From: Hydrogenophaga sp.
GTDB lineage: Bacteria > Pseudomonadota > Gammaproteobacteria > Burkholderiales > Burkholderiaceae_C
NCBI RefSeq assembly: GCF_022844385.1
Contig: NZ_JALHLX010000020.1
Span: 1 to 41,913 of the forward strand
DNA length: 41,913 nucleotides
Direction of reading: 5' to 3'
Shown here: positions 32,784 through 41,003 of the stretch, piece after piece
How the letters are laid out: the number at the start of each line of letters is the position of its first letter
Position numbering within the stretch: position 1 is the stretch's first letter
Notes under the pieces: model-generated
Told to the model about the DNA's origin: nothing
What the model saw: only the letters and a program-made list of their open reading frames with translations
Databases searched by the model: none
Position numbers and translations under genes: made by a program

Positions 32784-33761
32784 TCAGCCACCGTTCCCTG
32801 TGGTTGTTTTCGTCACTTCGGCGGGAATCTGAAGTGCGGGCACGATCGATGTTTCAACATCCGTCGTGGCTGCGTCGGGCGTTGGTACGGGCAGCGACGT
32901 GGGCGCCATGCGGTCTTCGGCGGCCTGCGTCATCACCACGATGCTGATGCGCCGGTTGATCGGGTCGGTAGGGGCTTCGGGGCGCAGCAAACGGCTGGAG
33001 GCCAGGCCTTCCACGCGGCGCAACTTGTCATCGGGCAGACCGCCCGAGATCAGCTCGCGGCGCGAGGCGTTGGCCCGGTCGGCGGAGAGTTCCCAGTTGC
33101 TGTAGCCGCGCTCGCCGCTGCCGTAGGGCGTGGCGTCGGTGTGTCCAGCCAGGGCAATGCGGTTCTCCACATCACCCAACGCCTTGCCGATCTCGCGCAG
33201 GATGTCGCGCATGTAGGGCTTCACCAGCGAGCTGCCGGTGTCGAACATCGGGCGGTTTTGCTGATCCATGATCTGGATGTGCAGACCGTCGGTGGTTTTC
33301 TCCAGCTGGATCTGCGAGCCGTACTCGGACAACAGGGGATTGCTCTTGATGATCTCGGCGATTTTTTGTTCCAGCGCGTCCAGCCGTGCGGCCTCCTGGC
33401 GGGCCTTGGCTTCCTGCGCCATCTGTGCGCCCATGACCTTGGCGGCGCGCTCCTTGTCGCCGCTGTCCATCTGACCAAACGACTTGCTCAGGTCGCGCCC
33501 GCCGCCGGGCAGGATGCTGCTGCTGTTGCCGGTGCCCGGCCCACCCATGAGCGAGACCTTGACCGGCGACGCAAAGTAGCTCGCAATGCCGTCGAGCTCA
33601 CCCTTGGCGGTGGAGCCCAGCAGCCACATGAGCAGAAAGAAAGCCATCATGGCCGTCACAAAGTCGGCATAGGCGATCTTCCACGCACCACCGTGAGCGG
33701 CGTGGCCGCTCTTCTTGATGCGCTTGATGATGATCGGTTGCAGTTTTTTGCCGTCAGCCAT
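32784..33761 (-). CDS. motB: Flagellar motor stator protein MotB
   Basis: Peptidoglycan-anchored stator subunit, 325 residues. The single N-terminal helix contains the proton-carrying Asp33 (GAWKIAYADFVTAMMAFFLLMWLLG). The plug/linker region holds LLMWLLGSTAKGELDGIASYF and the C-terminal OmpA-like domain has IALAGHTDATPYGSGERGYSNWELSADRANASRREL, with the VVMTQAAED tail. The remaining tail is Thr/Pro-rich. Proton rather than sodium coupling is inferred from the MotAB-type sequence. It follows motA by 18 bases. Confidence 0.96.
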   Translation of the reverse strand: MADGKKLQPIIIKRIKKSGHAAHGGAWKIAYADFVTAMMAFFLLMWLLGSTAKGELDGIASYFASPVKVSLMGGPGTGNSSSILPGGGRDLSKSFGQMDSGDKERAAKVMGAQMAQEAKARQEAARLDALEQKIAEIIKSNPLLSEYGSQIQLEKTTDGLHIQIMDQQNRPMFDTGSSLVKPYMRDILREIGKALGDVENRIALAGHTDATPYGSGERGYSNWELSADRANASRRELISGGLPDDKLRRVEGLASSRLLRPEAPTDPINRRISIVVMTQAAEDRMAPTSLPVPTPDAATTDVETSIVPALQIPAEVTKTTTGNGG

Positions 33762-33779
33762 GCTGTGCTTTCCGCTGGG

Positions 33780-34640
33780 TTACTTCTTGCCTTTGACGTG
33801 GGCTTCGAGTTCGTTGAACGTCGGACGCACATCAGACAGCAGCACCTTGCGACCGAACTCGATGGCCGTGGCGGGTGCGTAGCCCTGCATGCTGGCCAGC
33901 AGCGTGGTCTTGATGCACTGGAATTCCTTGCTGCTCTCTTCCATCTTCTGGTCCATCAGGCCACCCAGCGGCTCGAACACGCCGTAGGCCAGCAAGATGC
34001 CCAGGAAAGTGCCCACCAGGGCGGTGGCGATCATGCCGCCAAGAATGGCGGGCGGCTGGCCCACCGAGCCCATGGTGTTGATCACACCCAGCACAGCAGC
34101 CACGATGCCGAAGGCCGGCAGGCCACCGGCCAGGCGGCCGATGGCGGCCACCGGTGCGTGGGCTTCCTGGTGGTGGGTTTCGATTTCGCTGTCCATCAGC
34201 GACTCGATCTCGTGCGCGTTGAGGTTGCCCGAGACCATCATGCGCAGGTAGTCGGTGATGAACTCGACCACGTGGTGGTCGGCGGCGATGGTGGGGTACT
34301 TCTTGAACACAGCCGATTCGTGCGGGTTCTCCACGTCCTGCTCGATGGCCATCAGGCCTTCCTTGCGCGCCTTCTGCAACAGGTCGTATTGCAGCGCCAT
34401 GAGCTCCATGTAGCGCGCCTTGGTGTAGCGGCTGCCCTTGAAACAACCCCCAATCCCCTTGAGAGAAGCCTTCACCACCTTCATCTGGTTGTTGATGAGG
34501 AATGCGCCGATGGCTGCGCCCAGGATGGCCGTCATCTCGTACGGCAATGCCTTGAGCAGGATGTTGATGTTTCCGCCGTGCAGAAGAAACACCCCGAAGA
34601 TGCAGAGCATCGAAAAAACAAAACCAACGATGACGAACAT
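33780..34640 (-). CDS. motA: Flagellar motor stator protein MotA
   Basis: Stator subunit with four membrane helices, 286 residues. Starts MFVIVGFVFSMLCIFGVFLLHGGNINILLKALPYEMTAILGAAIGAFLI; the conserved helix 3 (AFGIVAAVLGVINTMGSVG) and helix 4 (MIATALVGTFLGILLAYGVFEPLGGLMDQK) are clear. The cytosolic loop carries the charged residues that meet FliG. A sigma-28 promoter lies about 64 bases upstream. Confidence 0.96.
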   Translation of the reverse strand: MFVIVGFVFSMLCIFGVFLLHGGNINILLKALPYEMTAILGAAIGAFLINNQMKVVKASLKGIGGCFKGSRYTKARYMELMALQYDLLQKARKEGLMAIEQDVENPHESAVFKKYPTIAADHHVVEFITDYLRMMVSGNLNAHEIESLMDSEIETHHQEAHAPVAAIGRLAGGLPAFGIVAAVLGVINTMGSVGQPPAILGGMIATALVGTFLGILLAYGVFEPLGGLMDQKMEESSKEFQCIKTTLLASMQGYAPATAIEFGRKVLLSDVRPTFNELEAHVKGKK

Positions 34641-34703
34641 GTGTGTGGGCCTGAAAGAGGACGCAACACCGGGGTGGCGCGTGACTTTGGGGGGATGCCT
34701 TTT

Positions 34704-34730
34704 CTATCGACCAACTCTAGGTGCGATTGA
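34704..34730 (-). promoter_or_regulatory. Sigma-28 (FliA) promoter for motA
   Basis: On the minus strand TCAATCGC (34723-34730), 11-base spacer, GTCGATAG (34704-34711). It matches the sigma-28 spacing exactly and shares TCAA with the flagellin promoters. Predicted start is near 34697, about 57 bases before motA, making motAB-cheYZ late genes. Confidence 0.8.
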
Positions 34731-34747
34731 AGGGACCCATAAACGCG

Positions 34748-34773
34748 AAATGGACCCGCATCGGGGTCCATTT
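34748..34773. terminator. Hairpin between flhC and motA
   Basis: Arms AAATGGACCC and GGGTCCATTT with a 6-base loop, 21 bases past the flhC stop. It separates flhDC from the motA transcript. The following U-tract on the minus strand (CGCGTTTATG) is weak, so it is a probable rather than certain terminator. Confidence 0.6.
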
Positions 34774-34794
34774 CAAGTTTTGGGAAAGCTGTGA

Positions 34795-35331
34795 TCAGTG
34801 CAAGCGGAGTCCACCTGAAGCGGCGCCTTTGCCGGCACGCGCCGGTGGCTGGCACAGGCCGCACACAAAGTGGCGGTTTTCATAGGGCTCGGTCACGAAG
34901 TTGCCACCGCAGCAGGTGCACTTGGTCAGCGTCAACATGCCGTTGTCCACAAACTTCACCAGGCGCCAGGCGCGGGTGACGGAGAGGATGGGCTCGATCG
35001 CGCTGGCCGTCATCTGGTCGTTGTACAGACGGAATGCCTTGATCACCGTGTCGATCTCTTCGAGTTCGCTGGTCTTGCTCAGGTACTCGTGGATGTTGAG
35101 GAACAGCGACGCGTGAATGTTGGGCTGCCACGTGAGGAACCAGTCGGTGGAGAAAGGCAACTGGCCTTTCGACGGGCTCTTGCCCGCCACTTCCTTGTAC
35201 AGGCGCAGCAGACGCTCGTACGACAGGGAAGTTTCGTACTCCAGCACCTGCAGGCGCGCACCGAGCTGGATCAGGGCCACCGCACGTTCGATGTCGCGGG
35301 ACTCGTTGAGGATGCTTTTGCCGACGGCCAT
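34795..35331 (-). CDS. flhC: Flagellar master regulator FlhC
   Basis: Partner of FlhD in the FlhD4C2 activator of class-2 flagellar promoters, 178 residues. The ATG at 35331 (MAVGKSILNESRDIERAVALIQLGARLQVLEYETSLSYERLLRLYKEVAG) gives the family start; longer upstream frame lies over flhD. The C-terminal zinc site is visible in TKCTCCGGNF and HFVCGLCQPP. The family block GQLPFSTDWFLTW is intact. It begins 47 bases after flhD. Confidence 0.96.
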   Translation of the reverse strand: MAVGKSILNESRDIERAVALIQLGARLQVLEYETSLSYERLLRLYKEVAGKSPSKGQLPFSTDWFLTWQPNIHASLFLNIHEYLSKTSELEEIDTVIKAFRLYNDQMTASAIEPILSVTRAWRLVKFVDNGMLTLTKCTCCGGNFVTEPYENRHFVCGLCQPPARAGKGAASGGLRLH

Positions 35332-35378
35332 GGTGTGCTCCTGGAGCGAGAGAGAAGAGAGATCTGTAACCGTGAGGT

Positions 35379-35714
35379 TCAGTGAGCGGCCATGGACTCG
35401 GCGAACTTGCCGGCCATCAAGATGCTGGCGTGCAGCTGCGTGGTGGTGGCGTTGTCCACCTTCTTCACGTTGTGGCTGGTCAGCAGGTTCCACACCAGGT
35501 CGTCGTCCACACGGAAGCGGCACAGCAGCATGTTGCTCGATGCGATCTTCAGCAGCTGCGCGGTGGACAGCATGCCCAGCAGGTCGGCGGCTTCTTCGGT
35601 CAGGCCGAGGCGGAACAGCGCTTCTGCACGGTCCTTGCGGATCAGGTTCTGAGCCAGCATCAGGTAGGTCAGGTTGGCTTCGCGGATTTCTGCCAGGAGT
35701 TGTTCGCTGTCCAT
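35379..35714 (-). CDS. flhD: Flagellar master regulator FlhD
   Basis: Co-activator of the flagellar cascade, 111 residues. The ATG at 35714 has AAGGAA 8 bases upstream and gives MDSEQLLAEIREANLTYLMLAQNLIRKDRAEALFRLGL. Cys65 of the dimer-linking disulfide is present (NMLLCRFRVDDDLVWNLL). First gene of the flhDC unit, divergent from fliC1 across 477 bases. Confidence 0.96.
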   Translation of the reverse strand: MDSEQLLAEIREANLTYLMLAQNLIRKDRAEALFRLGLTEEAADLLGMLSTAQLLKIASSNMLLCRFRVDDDLVWNLLTSHNVKKVDNATTTQLHASILMAGKFAESMAAH

Positions 35715-35990
35715 GATGTGTTCCTTCGGTGTGGGGGTCTGGGTTGCTGGCGACTTGCTTACAACTCCTGACCCGATGTGTGTAATTGTGTCGAGCGGTA
35801 AACAAACTTGAATCGGTAAACGGCTGTACCGCGTGTCAGGTGTGCAGCACCTGCGTGTCATCCAAATTCCTACATCGTTGGTTCTCAAAACGGTCCTGCC
35901 TGTGCGGGCGCTGATCCGACCGTGAACAGCAAAGGAAGGAACAAGTGGCAAACGCTCCTTCTTTTCCGACGCTCGGTTTGCACCAAACCC

Positions 35991-36017
35991 TCAAGAATTC
36001 ACAGCTATCACCGAAAT
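35991..36017 (+). promoter_or_regulatory. Sigma-28 (FliA) promoter for fliC1
   Basis: TCAAGAAT (35991-35998), 11-base spacer, ACCGAAAT (36010-36017). It departs from the consensus -10 but is matched almost base for base by the fliC2 promoter at identical spacing (TCAAG, then CACCGAAAT), which argues that it is real. Predicted start is near 36024, giving an unusually long leader of about 168 bases. Confidence 0.7.
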
Positions 36018-36024
36018 CAACTCA

Positions 36025-36045
36025 ACGAACTGCAAATGGGTTCGT
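36025..36045 (+). promoter_or_regulatory. Dyad at the fliC1 transcript start
   Basis: ACGAAC (36025-36030), 9-base gap, GTTCGT (36040-36045). It starts at the predicted fliC1 transcript start. The same dyad with a 10-base gap sits at the same place in fliC2. Could be a 5'-end RNA hairpin or a DNA operator. Confidence 0.5.
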
Positions 36046-36191
36046 CGTCCGGCCAGTGAAGGCGGCGAGTTTTGACGGTGGAGACCCGAAGGGGTCGACC
36101 AGCCATCGGTATCCAGCACACCCCCTGCAGAGCAGGACGCTGGCACCGGTCACGCGGGATCACTTTCAAAGTCCATTTACAGGAGTTAGTT

Positions 36192-37379
36192 ATGACCACC
36201 ATCAACACGAACACGATGTCGATGAACGCTCAGCGCAATCTGAGCACCTCGGCCGCCTCGTTGGCCACGTCCATGCAGCGCCTGTCTTCGGGCCTGCGCG
36301 TGAACAGCGCCAAAGACGATGCCGCCGGCCTCGCCATTTCCGAACGCATGAACACCCAGGTGCGGGGCCTGAACGTGGCCGCGCGCAACGCCAACGACGG
36401 CATCTCGCTGGCGCAAACCGCTGAAGGCGCGCTGGGCAAGGTCGGCGACATGCTGCAGCGCATGCGTGAGCTGGCCGTGCAGTCGGCCAACGCCTCGAAC
36501 AACAGCAGCGACCGCAGCGCGCTGAACGCTGAAGTGCAGCAACTGCGCCAGGAAATCGACCGCGTGGCCAAGACCACCAGCTTCAACGGCACCAAGCTGC
36601 TCGACGGTTCGTTCGCCAACGCCACCTTCCAGGTCGGTGCCAACGCCGGTGAAGGCATCTCCATCGACAGCATCGTGAACTCGGACTCCGCATCGCTGGG
36701 TCAGACCGCGGTGCACGCCACACCCGCGATCATTCCGCCCGCCACGCCGGTGGCCCCTGCCGTGCTGCCCGCCATTCCTGCCGGCGGTGCCACGCCGCTG
36801 AGCATTGACGACGCTGGCGGCAACCCGATCAACCTCGGCCCTATCGGCGAAGCCACCACGCTCGCGCAACGCGCTGGCCAGGTGGTAGATGCGATCAACG
36901 CCAAGTCCACCGACACCGGCGTGTTTGCCCGACCCGTCTATACGGCAGGCGCAGTGACGGGCTATGAAGTTTTCTCCGACCGCGCCATCGTGGCCGCCGA
37001 TTTCGGCAACTTCGCCGCGGGTACCACAGGTGCCGGCGTCAACACCGCCGCCGCAGCCGACTCGTTCGTTGAAGACATCAACGTCACGTCGTTCGGCGAC
37101 TCCCAGCTCGCGCTGAAGGTGATCGACAACGCCATCAATGCCGTGAACAGCTCGCGCGCCGATCTCGGTGCACTGCAGAGCCGGTTCGAGAACGCCGTGG
37201 CCAACATCCAGATCACCGGCGAGAACATTTCTGCTGCGCGCGGCCGGATCATCGACGCCGATTTCGCCAAGGAAACCTCCAACCTCTCGCGCGCCCAGAT
37301 CCTGCAGCAGGCCGGCACCGCCATGGTGGCGCAGGCCAACCAGGTGCCACAGGGGGTGCTCTCACTGCTGCGCTCCTGA
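36192..37379 (+). CDS. fliC: Flagellin FliC, copy 1
   Basis: Filament subunit, 395 residues. The ATG at 36192 follows AGGAG by 6 bases. D0/D1 helices are canonical at both ends: [53 protein letters not shown] and the C-terminal [32 protein letters not shown]...[31 protein letters not shown]. The middle (about residues 170-300) is a variable surface domain with a Pro/Ala-rich stretch ([18 protein letters not shown]). Closely similar to the fliC2 product at the ends and recognisably related in the middle. Named fliC by content; the numbering is mine. Confidence 0.97.
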   Translation: MTTINTNTMSMNAQRNLSTSAASLATSMQRLSSGLRVNSAKDDAAGLAISERMNTQVRGLNVAARNANDGISLAQTAEGALGKVGDMLQRMRELAVQSANASNNSSDRSALNAEVQQLRQEIDRVAKTTSFNGTKLLDGSFANATFQVGANAGEGISIDSIVNSDSASLGQTAVHATPAIIPPATPVAPAVLPAIPAGGATPLSIDDAGGNPINLGPIGEATTLAQRAGQVVDAINAKSTDTGVFARPVYTAGAVTGYEVFSDRAIVAADFGNFAAGTTGAGVNTAAAADSFVEDINVTSFGDSQLALKVIDNAINAVNSSRADLGALQSRFENAVANIQITGENISAARGRIIDADFAKETSNLSRAQILQQAGTAMVAQANQVPQGVLSLLRS

Positions 37380-37544
37380 TCGAGCGCGCACATCCGCATG
37401 CGCCGTGTCTTCACACGCGGCCATTGCGGGATGCACAGACCGCATGCGGCTCGCGTGTGGTGCGTACATCCCGGACAGGAAAGACCATGACACATCGCTC
37501 GCCCATCCACACGCTGCCGCGCACCGACGGCGGAGAGATCTGAC

Positions 37545-38954
37545 ATGCCCATCACTTCCACGGGTCTCGCCAGCGGCGTCGACATCCAGAGCATCGTCTC
37601 GCAGTTGGTGGCGCTCGAACGCGCACCGCTGGCGCCCTTGCAGACGCAGGCCAACAAATTCCAGAGCAAGATTTCTGTCTTCGGCACCCTGAGCTCGATG
37701 ATGAATTCACTGGGCGAACTGGGTACCAAACTCGCCGATCCCAACGCCTTCAAAGCCGTCAAAGGCAGTTCGTCAGCCAGCGACGCAGTGGGCATTACCG
37801 TGGCCACCGGCACCGCGCCCACGGCGATGGCGGTCGAAGTTCAGCAGTTGGCCAAGGCACAGTCCACGGCCACGCTGGCGGTGCCGAAAGACACCGCCAT
37901 GGGCGAAGGCAGCCTCAAGATCACGCTGGGCGACTGGAGCACGGGCACGTTTGCCGCGGGCAGCGCACCTGCCGTGGACATCGGAATAGGCCCCGGCGAG
38001 GACACCCTCACCCAGATCGCAGCCAAGATCAATGCGGCCGACGCCGGCGTCACCGCCACCGTGCTGCGCGATGCCTCGGGCGAGCGTTTGCTCATGCGCT
38101 CCAAGGACACCGGCGAAGCCCTGGGCTTCGAGATGCAGGCCACCGACAGCGACGGCGTCGACAACACCGGTCTCTCGCGCCTGGCGGTGCAAGGCGGCGT
38201 CGCATCGGGCGTGCAGATCACGCACGGCGCCAACGCCATGGCCACCATCAACGGCATCGACATCGAGTCCGCCAGCAACACTTACAAAGACGGTCTGCCC
38301 GGCATCACGCTGCAGTTCTCCAAAGTCACCACCGGGCCGGTGGAGATTGCCGTGAGCAACGACAAGGACGCGATGACCAAAACCATCCAATCGTTTGTGG
38401 ATTCGTACAACGCCATCAACGACATGCTCACCAGCACCACTGGCTACAACCCCGACACCAAGGTGGCCGGATCGCTGCAGGGCGACAGCTCGGCCGTGGG
38501 CCTGCAAAACGCCCTGCGCGGCATGATGCGCTCGGCAACACCCGGCGGCGCATTCACCACGCTGGCCGACATCGGCATCGAAATCAAGTCGGGCGGCAAG
38601 ATGAGCATCAACAGCGCCAAGCTGAGCACGGCGCTGGACAACCCGGTTGGCGTACAAAATCTCTTCAATGCCGACCACACCGATCCCACGGCACAAGGTT
38701 TCGGCGAAAAACTCAAGACCTTCGCGGACGGTTTTTCAGGCGCCAGCGGCACACTGACCACCCGCACCGAATCGATGCGCGCGGCCATCACCCGCAACAC
38801 ACGAGAACAAGACAACGTCATCGCACGCGCGGCCCGGGCCGAGGCGCGCTACCTCAGGCAATACAACGCCATGGACGCGATGGTGGGCCAGTTCAACTCA
38901 CTCAACTCGTTCGTGACGCAGCAAATTGCCCAATGGAACAAGGCGTCTTCGTAA
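37545..38954 (+). CDS. fliD: Flagellar filament cap protein FliD (HAP2)
   Basis: Cap that folds flagellin at the filament tip, 469 residues. Starts MPITSTGLASGVDIQSIVSQLVALERAPLAPLQTQANKFQSKISVFGTL, the FliD N-terminal signature (GLASGLDxxxIV). The centre has the variable cap leg domains (VTATVLRDASGERLLMRSKDTGEALGF, ASNTYKDGLPGITLQF). The C-terminal coiled coil (ITRNTREQDNVIARAARAEARYLRQYNAMDAMVGQFNSLNSFVTQQIAQWNK) is typical. Located between the two flagellin genes, with its own terminator. No good promoter was recognised in the 165 bases upstream. Confidence 0.96.
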   Translation: MPITSTGLASGVDIQSIVSQLVALERAPLAPLQTQANKFQSKISVFGTLSSMMNSLGELGTKLADPNAFKAVKGSSSASDAVGITVATGTAPTAMAVEVQQLAKAQSTATLAVPKDTAMGEGSLKITLGDWSTGTFAAGSAPAVDIGIGPGEDTLTQIAAKINAADAGVTATVLRDASGERLLMRSKDTGEALGFEMQATDSDGVDNTGLSRLAVQGGVASGVQITHGANAMATINGIDIESASNTYKDGLPGITLQFSKVTTGPVEIAVSNDKDAMTKTIQSFVDSYNAINDMLTSTTGYNPDTKVAGSLQGDSSAVGLQNALRGMMRSATPGGAFTTLADIGIEIKSGGKMSINSAKLSTALDNPVGVQNLFNADHTDPTAQGFGEKLKTFADGFSGASGTLTTRTESMRAAITRNTREQDNVIARAARAEARYLRQYNAMDAMVGQFNSLNSFVTQQIAQWNKASS

Positions 38955-38977
38955 ACAGGACGACGCTGCATCCCATC

Positions 38978-39009
38978 AGCCCTGGCGCTCTGCGACCAGG
39001 GCTTTTTTT
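38978..39009 (+). terminator. Rho-independent terminator after fliD
   Basis: Arms AGCCCTGG (38978-38985) and CCAGGGCT (38996-39003), 10-base loop, then a run of seven T to 39009. It lies 24 bases past the fliD stop and isolates fliC2, which has its own promoter 42 bases on. Confidence 0.9.
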
Positions 39010-39050
39010 CGTGTATGGGCCATTGGCGTGGCCGGGTGGGGTTGAAGTCC

Positions 39051-39077
39051 TCAAGTAATCGGAGAAGGCACCGAAAT
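39051..39077 (+). promoter_or_regulatory. Sigma-28 (FliA) promoter for fliC2
   Basis: TCAAGTAA (39051-39058), 11-base spacer, ACCGAAAT (39070-39077). Same TCAAG and CACCGAAAT as fliC1 at the same spacing, while the spacers differ. Predicted start is near 39084, about 73 bases before the ATG. Confidence 0.7.
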
Positions 39078-39085
39078 AGAAGACA

Positions 39086-39107
39086 ACGAACTTCTCCATG
39101 GGTTCGT
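39086..39107 (+). promoter_or_regulatory. Dyad at the fliC2 transcript start
   Basis: ACGAAC (39086-39091), 10-base gap, GTTCGT (39102-39107), at the predicted transcript start. Part of a longer match with fliC1: CAACGAACT and ATGGGTTCGT are both shared, with unlike loop bases between. Confidence 0.5.
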
Positions 39108-39156
39108 GGCCCGGGCAACCGGGCAGTTAGCCCAACCACCTCAACAGGAGTTAGTT

Positions 39157-40338
39157 ATGACCACCATCAACACCAACGTCATGTCCATGACCGCCCAGCG
39201 CAACCTGGGCACCACCTCCAGCTCGCTGGCCACCTCCATGCAGCGCCTGTCTTCGGGCCTGCGCGTCAACAGCGCCAAAGACGACGCCGCTGGCCTCGCC
39301 ATCTCCGAGCGCATGAACGCCCAAGTGCGTGGCTTGAACGTGGCCGCCCGCAACGCCAACGACGGCATCTCGCTGGCGCAGACCGCTGAAGGCGCACTCG
39401 GCAAGGTCGGCGACATGCTGCAGCGCATGCGCGAACTGGCCGTGCAGTCGGCCAACGCCTCGAACAACACCAGCGACCGCACCGCCCTGCAGGCCGAAGT
39501 GACCCAGCTGCGTTCGGAAATCGACCGCGTTGCAAAAACGACCTCGTTCAACGGCACCAAGCTGCTCGACGGCTCGTTCGCCAACGCCACCTTCCAGGTC
39601 GGCGCCAACGCCGGTGAAGGCATCGCCATCGATTCGATCGTCAGCGCCAAATCCACCGCCCTGGGTCAACTGAGCGCCACCGAGCATTTTGTGGCGACGG
39701 TCGCAGCGCCCACGTTGGCGACCATGCCGGCCGATGGCGCCGCGATTCCTGCCGGCACGACCGGCTGGACCATTGCGGACGCGGCTGGCAACGCCGTTGC
39801 CCTGGGTGGCATCGGTGCCGCCACCACCGCCGCACAGCGCACCACGCAAGTGGTGGACGCGATCAACGCCAAATCCAGCGAGACCGGCGTCTTTGCCCGC
39901 GAAGCGTCTGGTGGTGGCTACGAAGTCTTTTCCAGTCGCGACCTGGTCGCCGCCAACTTCGGCGCCGCCTTCACCGCCACCACCACCGGTGATCCTGGCG
40001 ACACCGCGCCTCCCGGCACGCTGGCCACCCTCTCCGGCATCAACGTCAACAGCTTCGGCGATGCCCAGCTGTCGCTGCAGGTGATCGACAAGGCCATCAA
40101 CGCCATCAACAGCTCGCGCGCCGACCTCGGCGCCCTGCAGAGCCGTTTCGAGAACGCCGTGGCCAACATCCAGATCACCGGCGAGAACATCTCCGCAGCC
40201 CGGGGCCGAATCGTGGACGCCGACTTCGCCAAGGAAACCTCCAACCTGTCGCGCGCCCAGATCCTGCAGCAGGCCGGCACCGCCATGGTGGCCCAGGCCA
40301 ACCAGGCACAACAGGGCGTCTTGTCCCTGCTGCGCTGA
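39157..40338 (+). CDS. Flagellin FliC, copy 2
   Basis: Second filament subunit, 393 residues. The ATG at 39157 has the same AGGAGTTAGTT leader as copy 1. The first ~165 residues and the last ~85 differ from copy 1 at only a few positions (for example [16 protein letters not shown] against [16 protein letters not shown]); the middle is divergent but alignable ([37 protein letters not shown]). It ends [11 protein letters not shown], one residue shorter than copy 1. Probably a tandem duplicate split by fliD, with ends kept alike by selection or gene conversion. Confidence 0.96.
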   Translation: MTTINTNVMSMTAQRNLGTTSSSLATSMQRLSSGLRVNSAKDDAAGLAISERMNAQVRGLNVAARNANDGISLAQTAEGALGKVGDMLQRMRELAVQSANASNNTSDRTALQAEVTQLRSEIDRVAKTTSFNGTKLLDGSFANATFQVGANAGEGIAIDSIVSAKSTALGQLSATEHFVATVAAPTLATMPADGAAIPAGTTGWTIADAAGNAVALGGIGAATTAAQRTTQVVDAINAKSSETGVFAREASGGGYEVFSSRDLVAANFGAAFTATTTGDPGDTAPPGTLATLSGINVNSFGDAQLSLQVIDKAINAINSSRADLGALQSRFENAVANIQITGENISAARGRIVDADFAKETSNLSRAQILQQAGTAMVAQANQAQQGVLSLLR

Positions 40339-40365
40339 TCGCGCACGCTCAAGGTATCGCCCCCG

Positions 40366-40402
40366 GGGCGGTTGCGCGGTAACCCCGTGCAACCGCCCTT
40401 TT
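40366..40402 (+). terminator. Rho-independent terminator after fliC2
   Basis: Arms GGGCGGTTGC (40366-40375) and GCAACCGCCC (40389-40398), 13-base loop, then TTTT. It lies 27 bases past the fliC2 stop and separates the flagellin from fliS. Confidence 0.85.
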
Positions 40403-40533
40403 CCATGATGAGCAGGCCAACACCCACCGTCTGCGCCAGGTGCGTTTCCCCCGCTGCCTTCAGTGCACACAAGCACAGTTCGTTAAAGGATGTAAAGCGT
40501 GCACTAACCCCTCCAAATGCTGCCGCTCATGCC

Positions 40534-40560
40534 TACAGTCCGCCCGCCCGCTGTCGATAC
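40534..40560 (+). promoter_or_regulatory. Sigma-28 (FliA) promoter for fliST
   Basis: TACAGTCC (40534-40541), 11-base spacer, GTCGATAC (40553-40560). The -10 box is close to GCCGATAA and to the motA box GTCGATAG. Predicted start is near 40567, about 25 bases before the fliS ATG. The 193 bases between the fliC2 terminator end and fliS show nothing else clear. Confidence 0.7.
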
Positions 40561-40591
40561 AGATAGGTATCAGCTTTCAGGAAACCAAGCC

Positions 40592-41002
40592 ATGTTCACC
40601 TCTGTCAACACCCGCGCAGCTTCCACCTACAAACGTGTGTCCGTCGACACCGGCGTGCAGACAGCCGACCCGCACCAGCTGGTCAGCCTGCTGTTTGACG
40701 CGTTGATCCAGAGCCTGAACCTGGCGCGCGGCGCCATGGAACGCAACGATGTGGCCAGCAAGGGCGCCGCCATCGGCAAGGCCATCCGGATCGTGGAAGA
40801 AGGCCTCAAGGCCGGCTTGAACCTGCAAGACGGCGGTGAACTCGCCGGCAACCTCAAGGGTCTGTACGAGTACAGCGTGCAGCGCCTCACCCTGGCCAAC
40901 CTGCGCAACGACGTGGCGCCGATCGAAGAGGTGCTGAACCTCATTGAACCGCTGGCGGATTCCTGGAAACAGATCCGACCTGGCGCCCTGCAGGGAGCCT
41001 GA
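40592..41002 (+). CDS. fliS: Flagellin export chaperone FliS
   Basis: Cytosolic chaperone that holds the flagellin C-terminus before export, 136 residues. The ATG at 40592 (MFTSVNTRAASTYKRVSVDTGVQTADPHQLVSLLFDALIQSLNLARGAME) matches the FliS start with the conserved Y...V.TA.P..L...LFD pattern. The rest is a helical bundle (GLYEYSVQRLTLANLRNDVAPIEEVLNLIEPLADSWKQI). fliT starts 1 base after its stop. Confidence 0.95.
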   Translation: MFTSVNTRAASTYKRVSVDTGVQTADPHQLVSLLFDALIQSLNLARGAMERNDVASKGAAIGKAIRIVEEGLKAGLNLQDGGELAGNLKGLYEYSVQRLTLANLRNDVAPIEEVLNLIEPLADSWKQIRPGALQGA

Positions 41003-41003
41003 C

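Larger units (their letters stand above)
35715..36191. promoter_or_regulatory. flhD/fliC1 divergent intergenic region
   Basis: A 477-base gap. It holds the fliC1 sigma-28 promoter and leader (listed separately). Toward flhD, two GGTAAAC direct repeats (35797-35803 and 35815-35821) lie 18 bases apart, about 85-105 bases upstream of the flhD ATG, in an AT-richer stretch. They may bind an flhDC regulator. No convincing sigma-70 hexamer pair for flhD was found by eye and no coding region is supported. Confidence 0.4.

Noticed and set aside
31941-34730. Very long open frame on the plus strand opposite cheZ, cheY, motB and motA
   Set aside because: It is a frame left open by GC-rich codon bias across four well-supported genes; the translation is His/Gly/Arg/Val-rich low-complexity sequence with no recognisable domain.
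37380-37544. Sigma-28 promoter for fliD
   Set aside because: No T(A/C)(A/C)A-N15-(A/G)(C/T)CGA arrangement was found; a CACCGACG near the end lacks a matching -35. fliD may be read through from fliC1.
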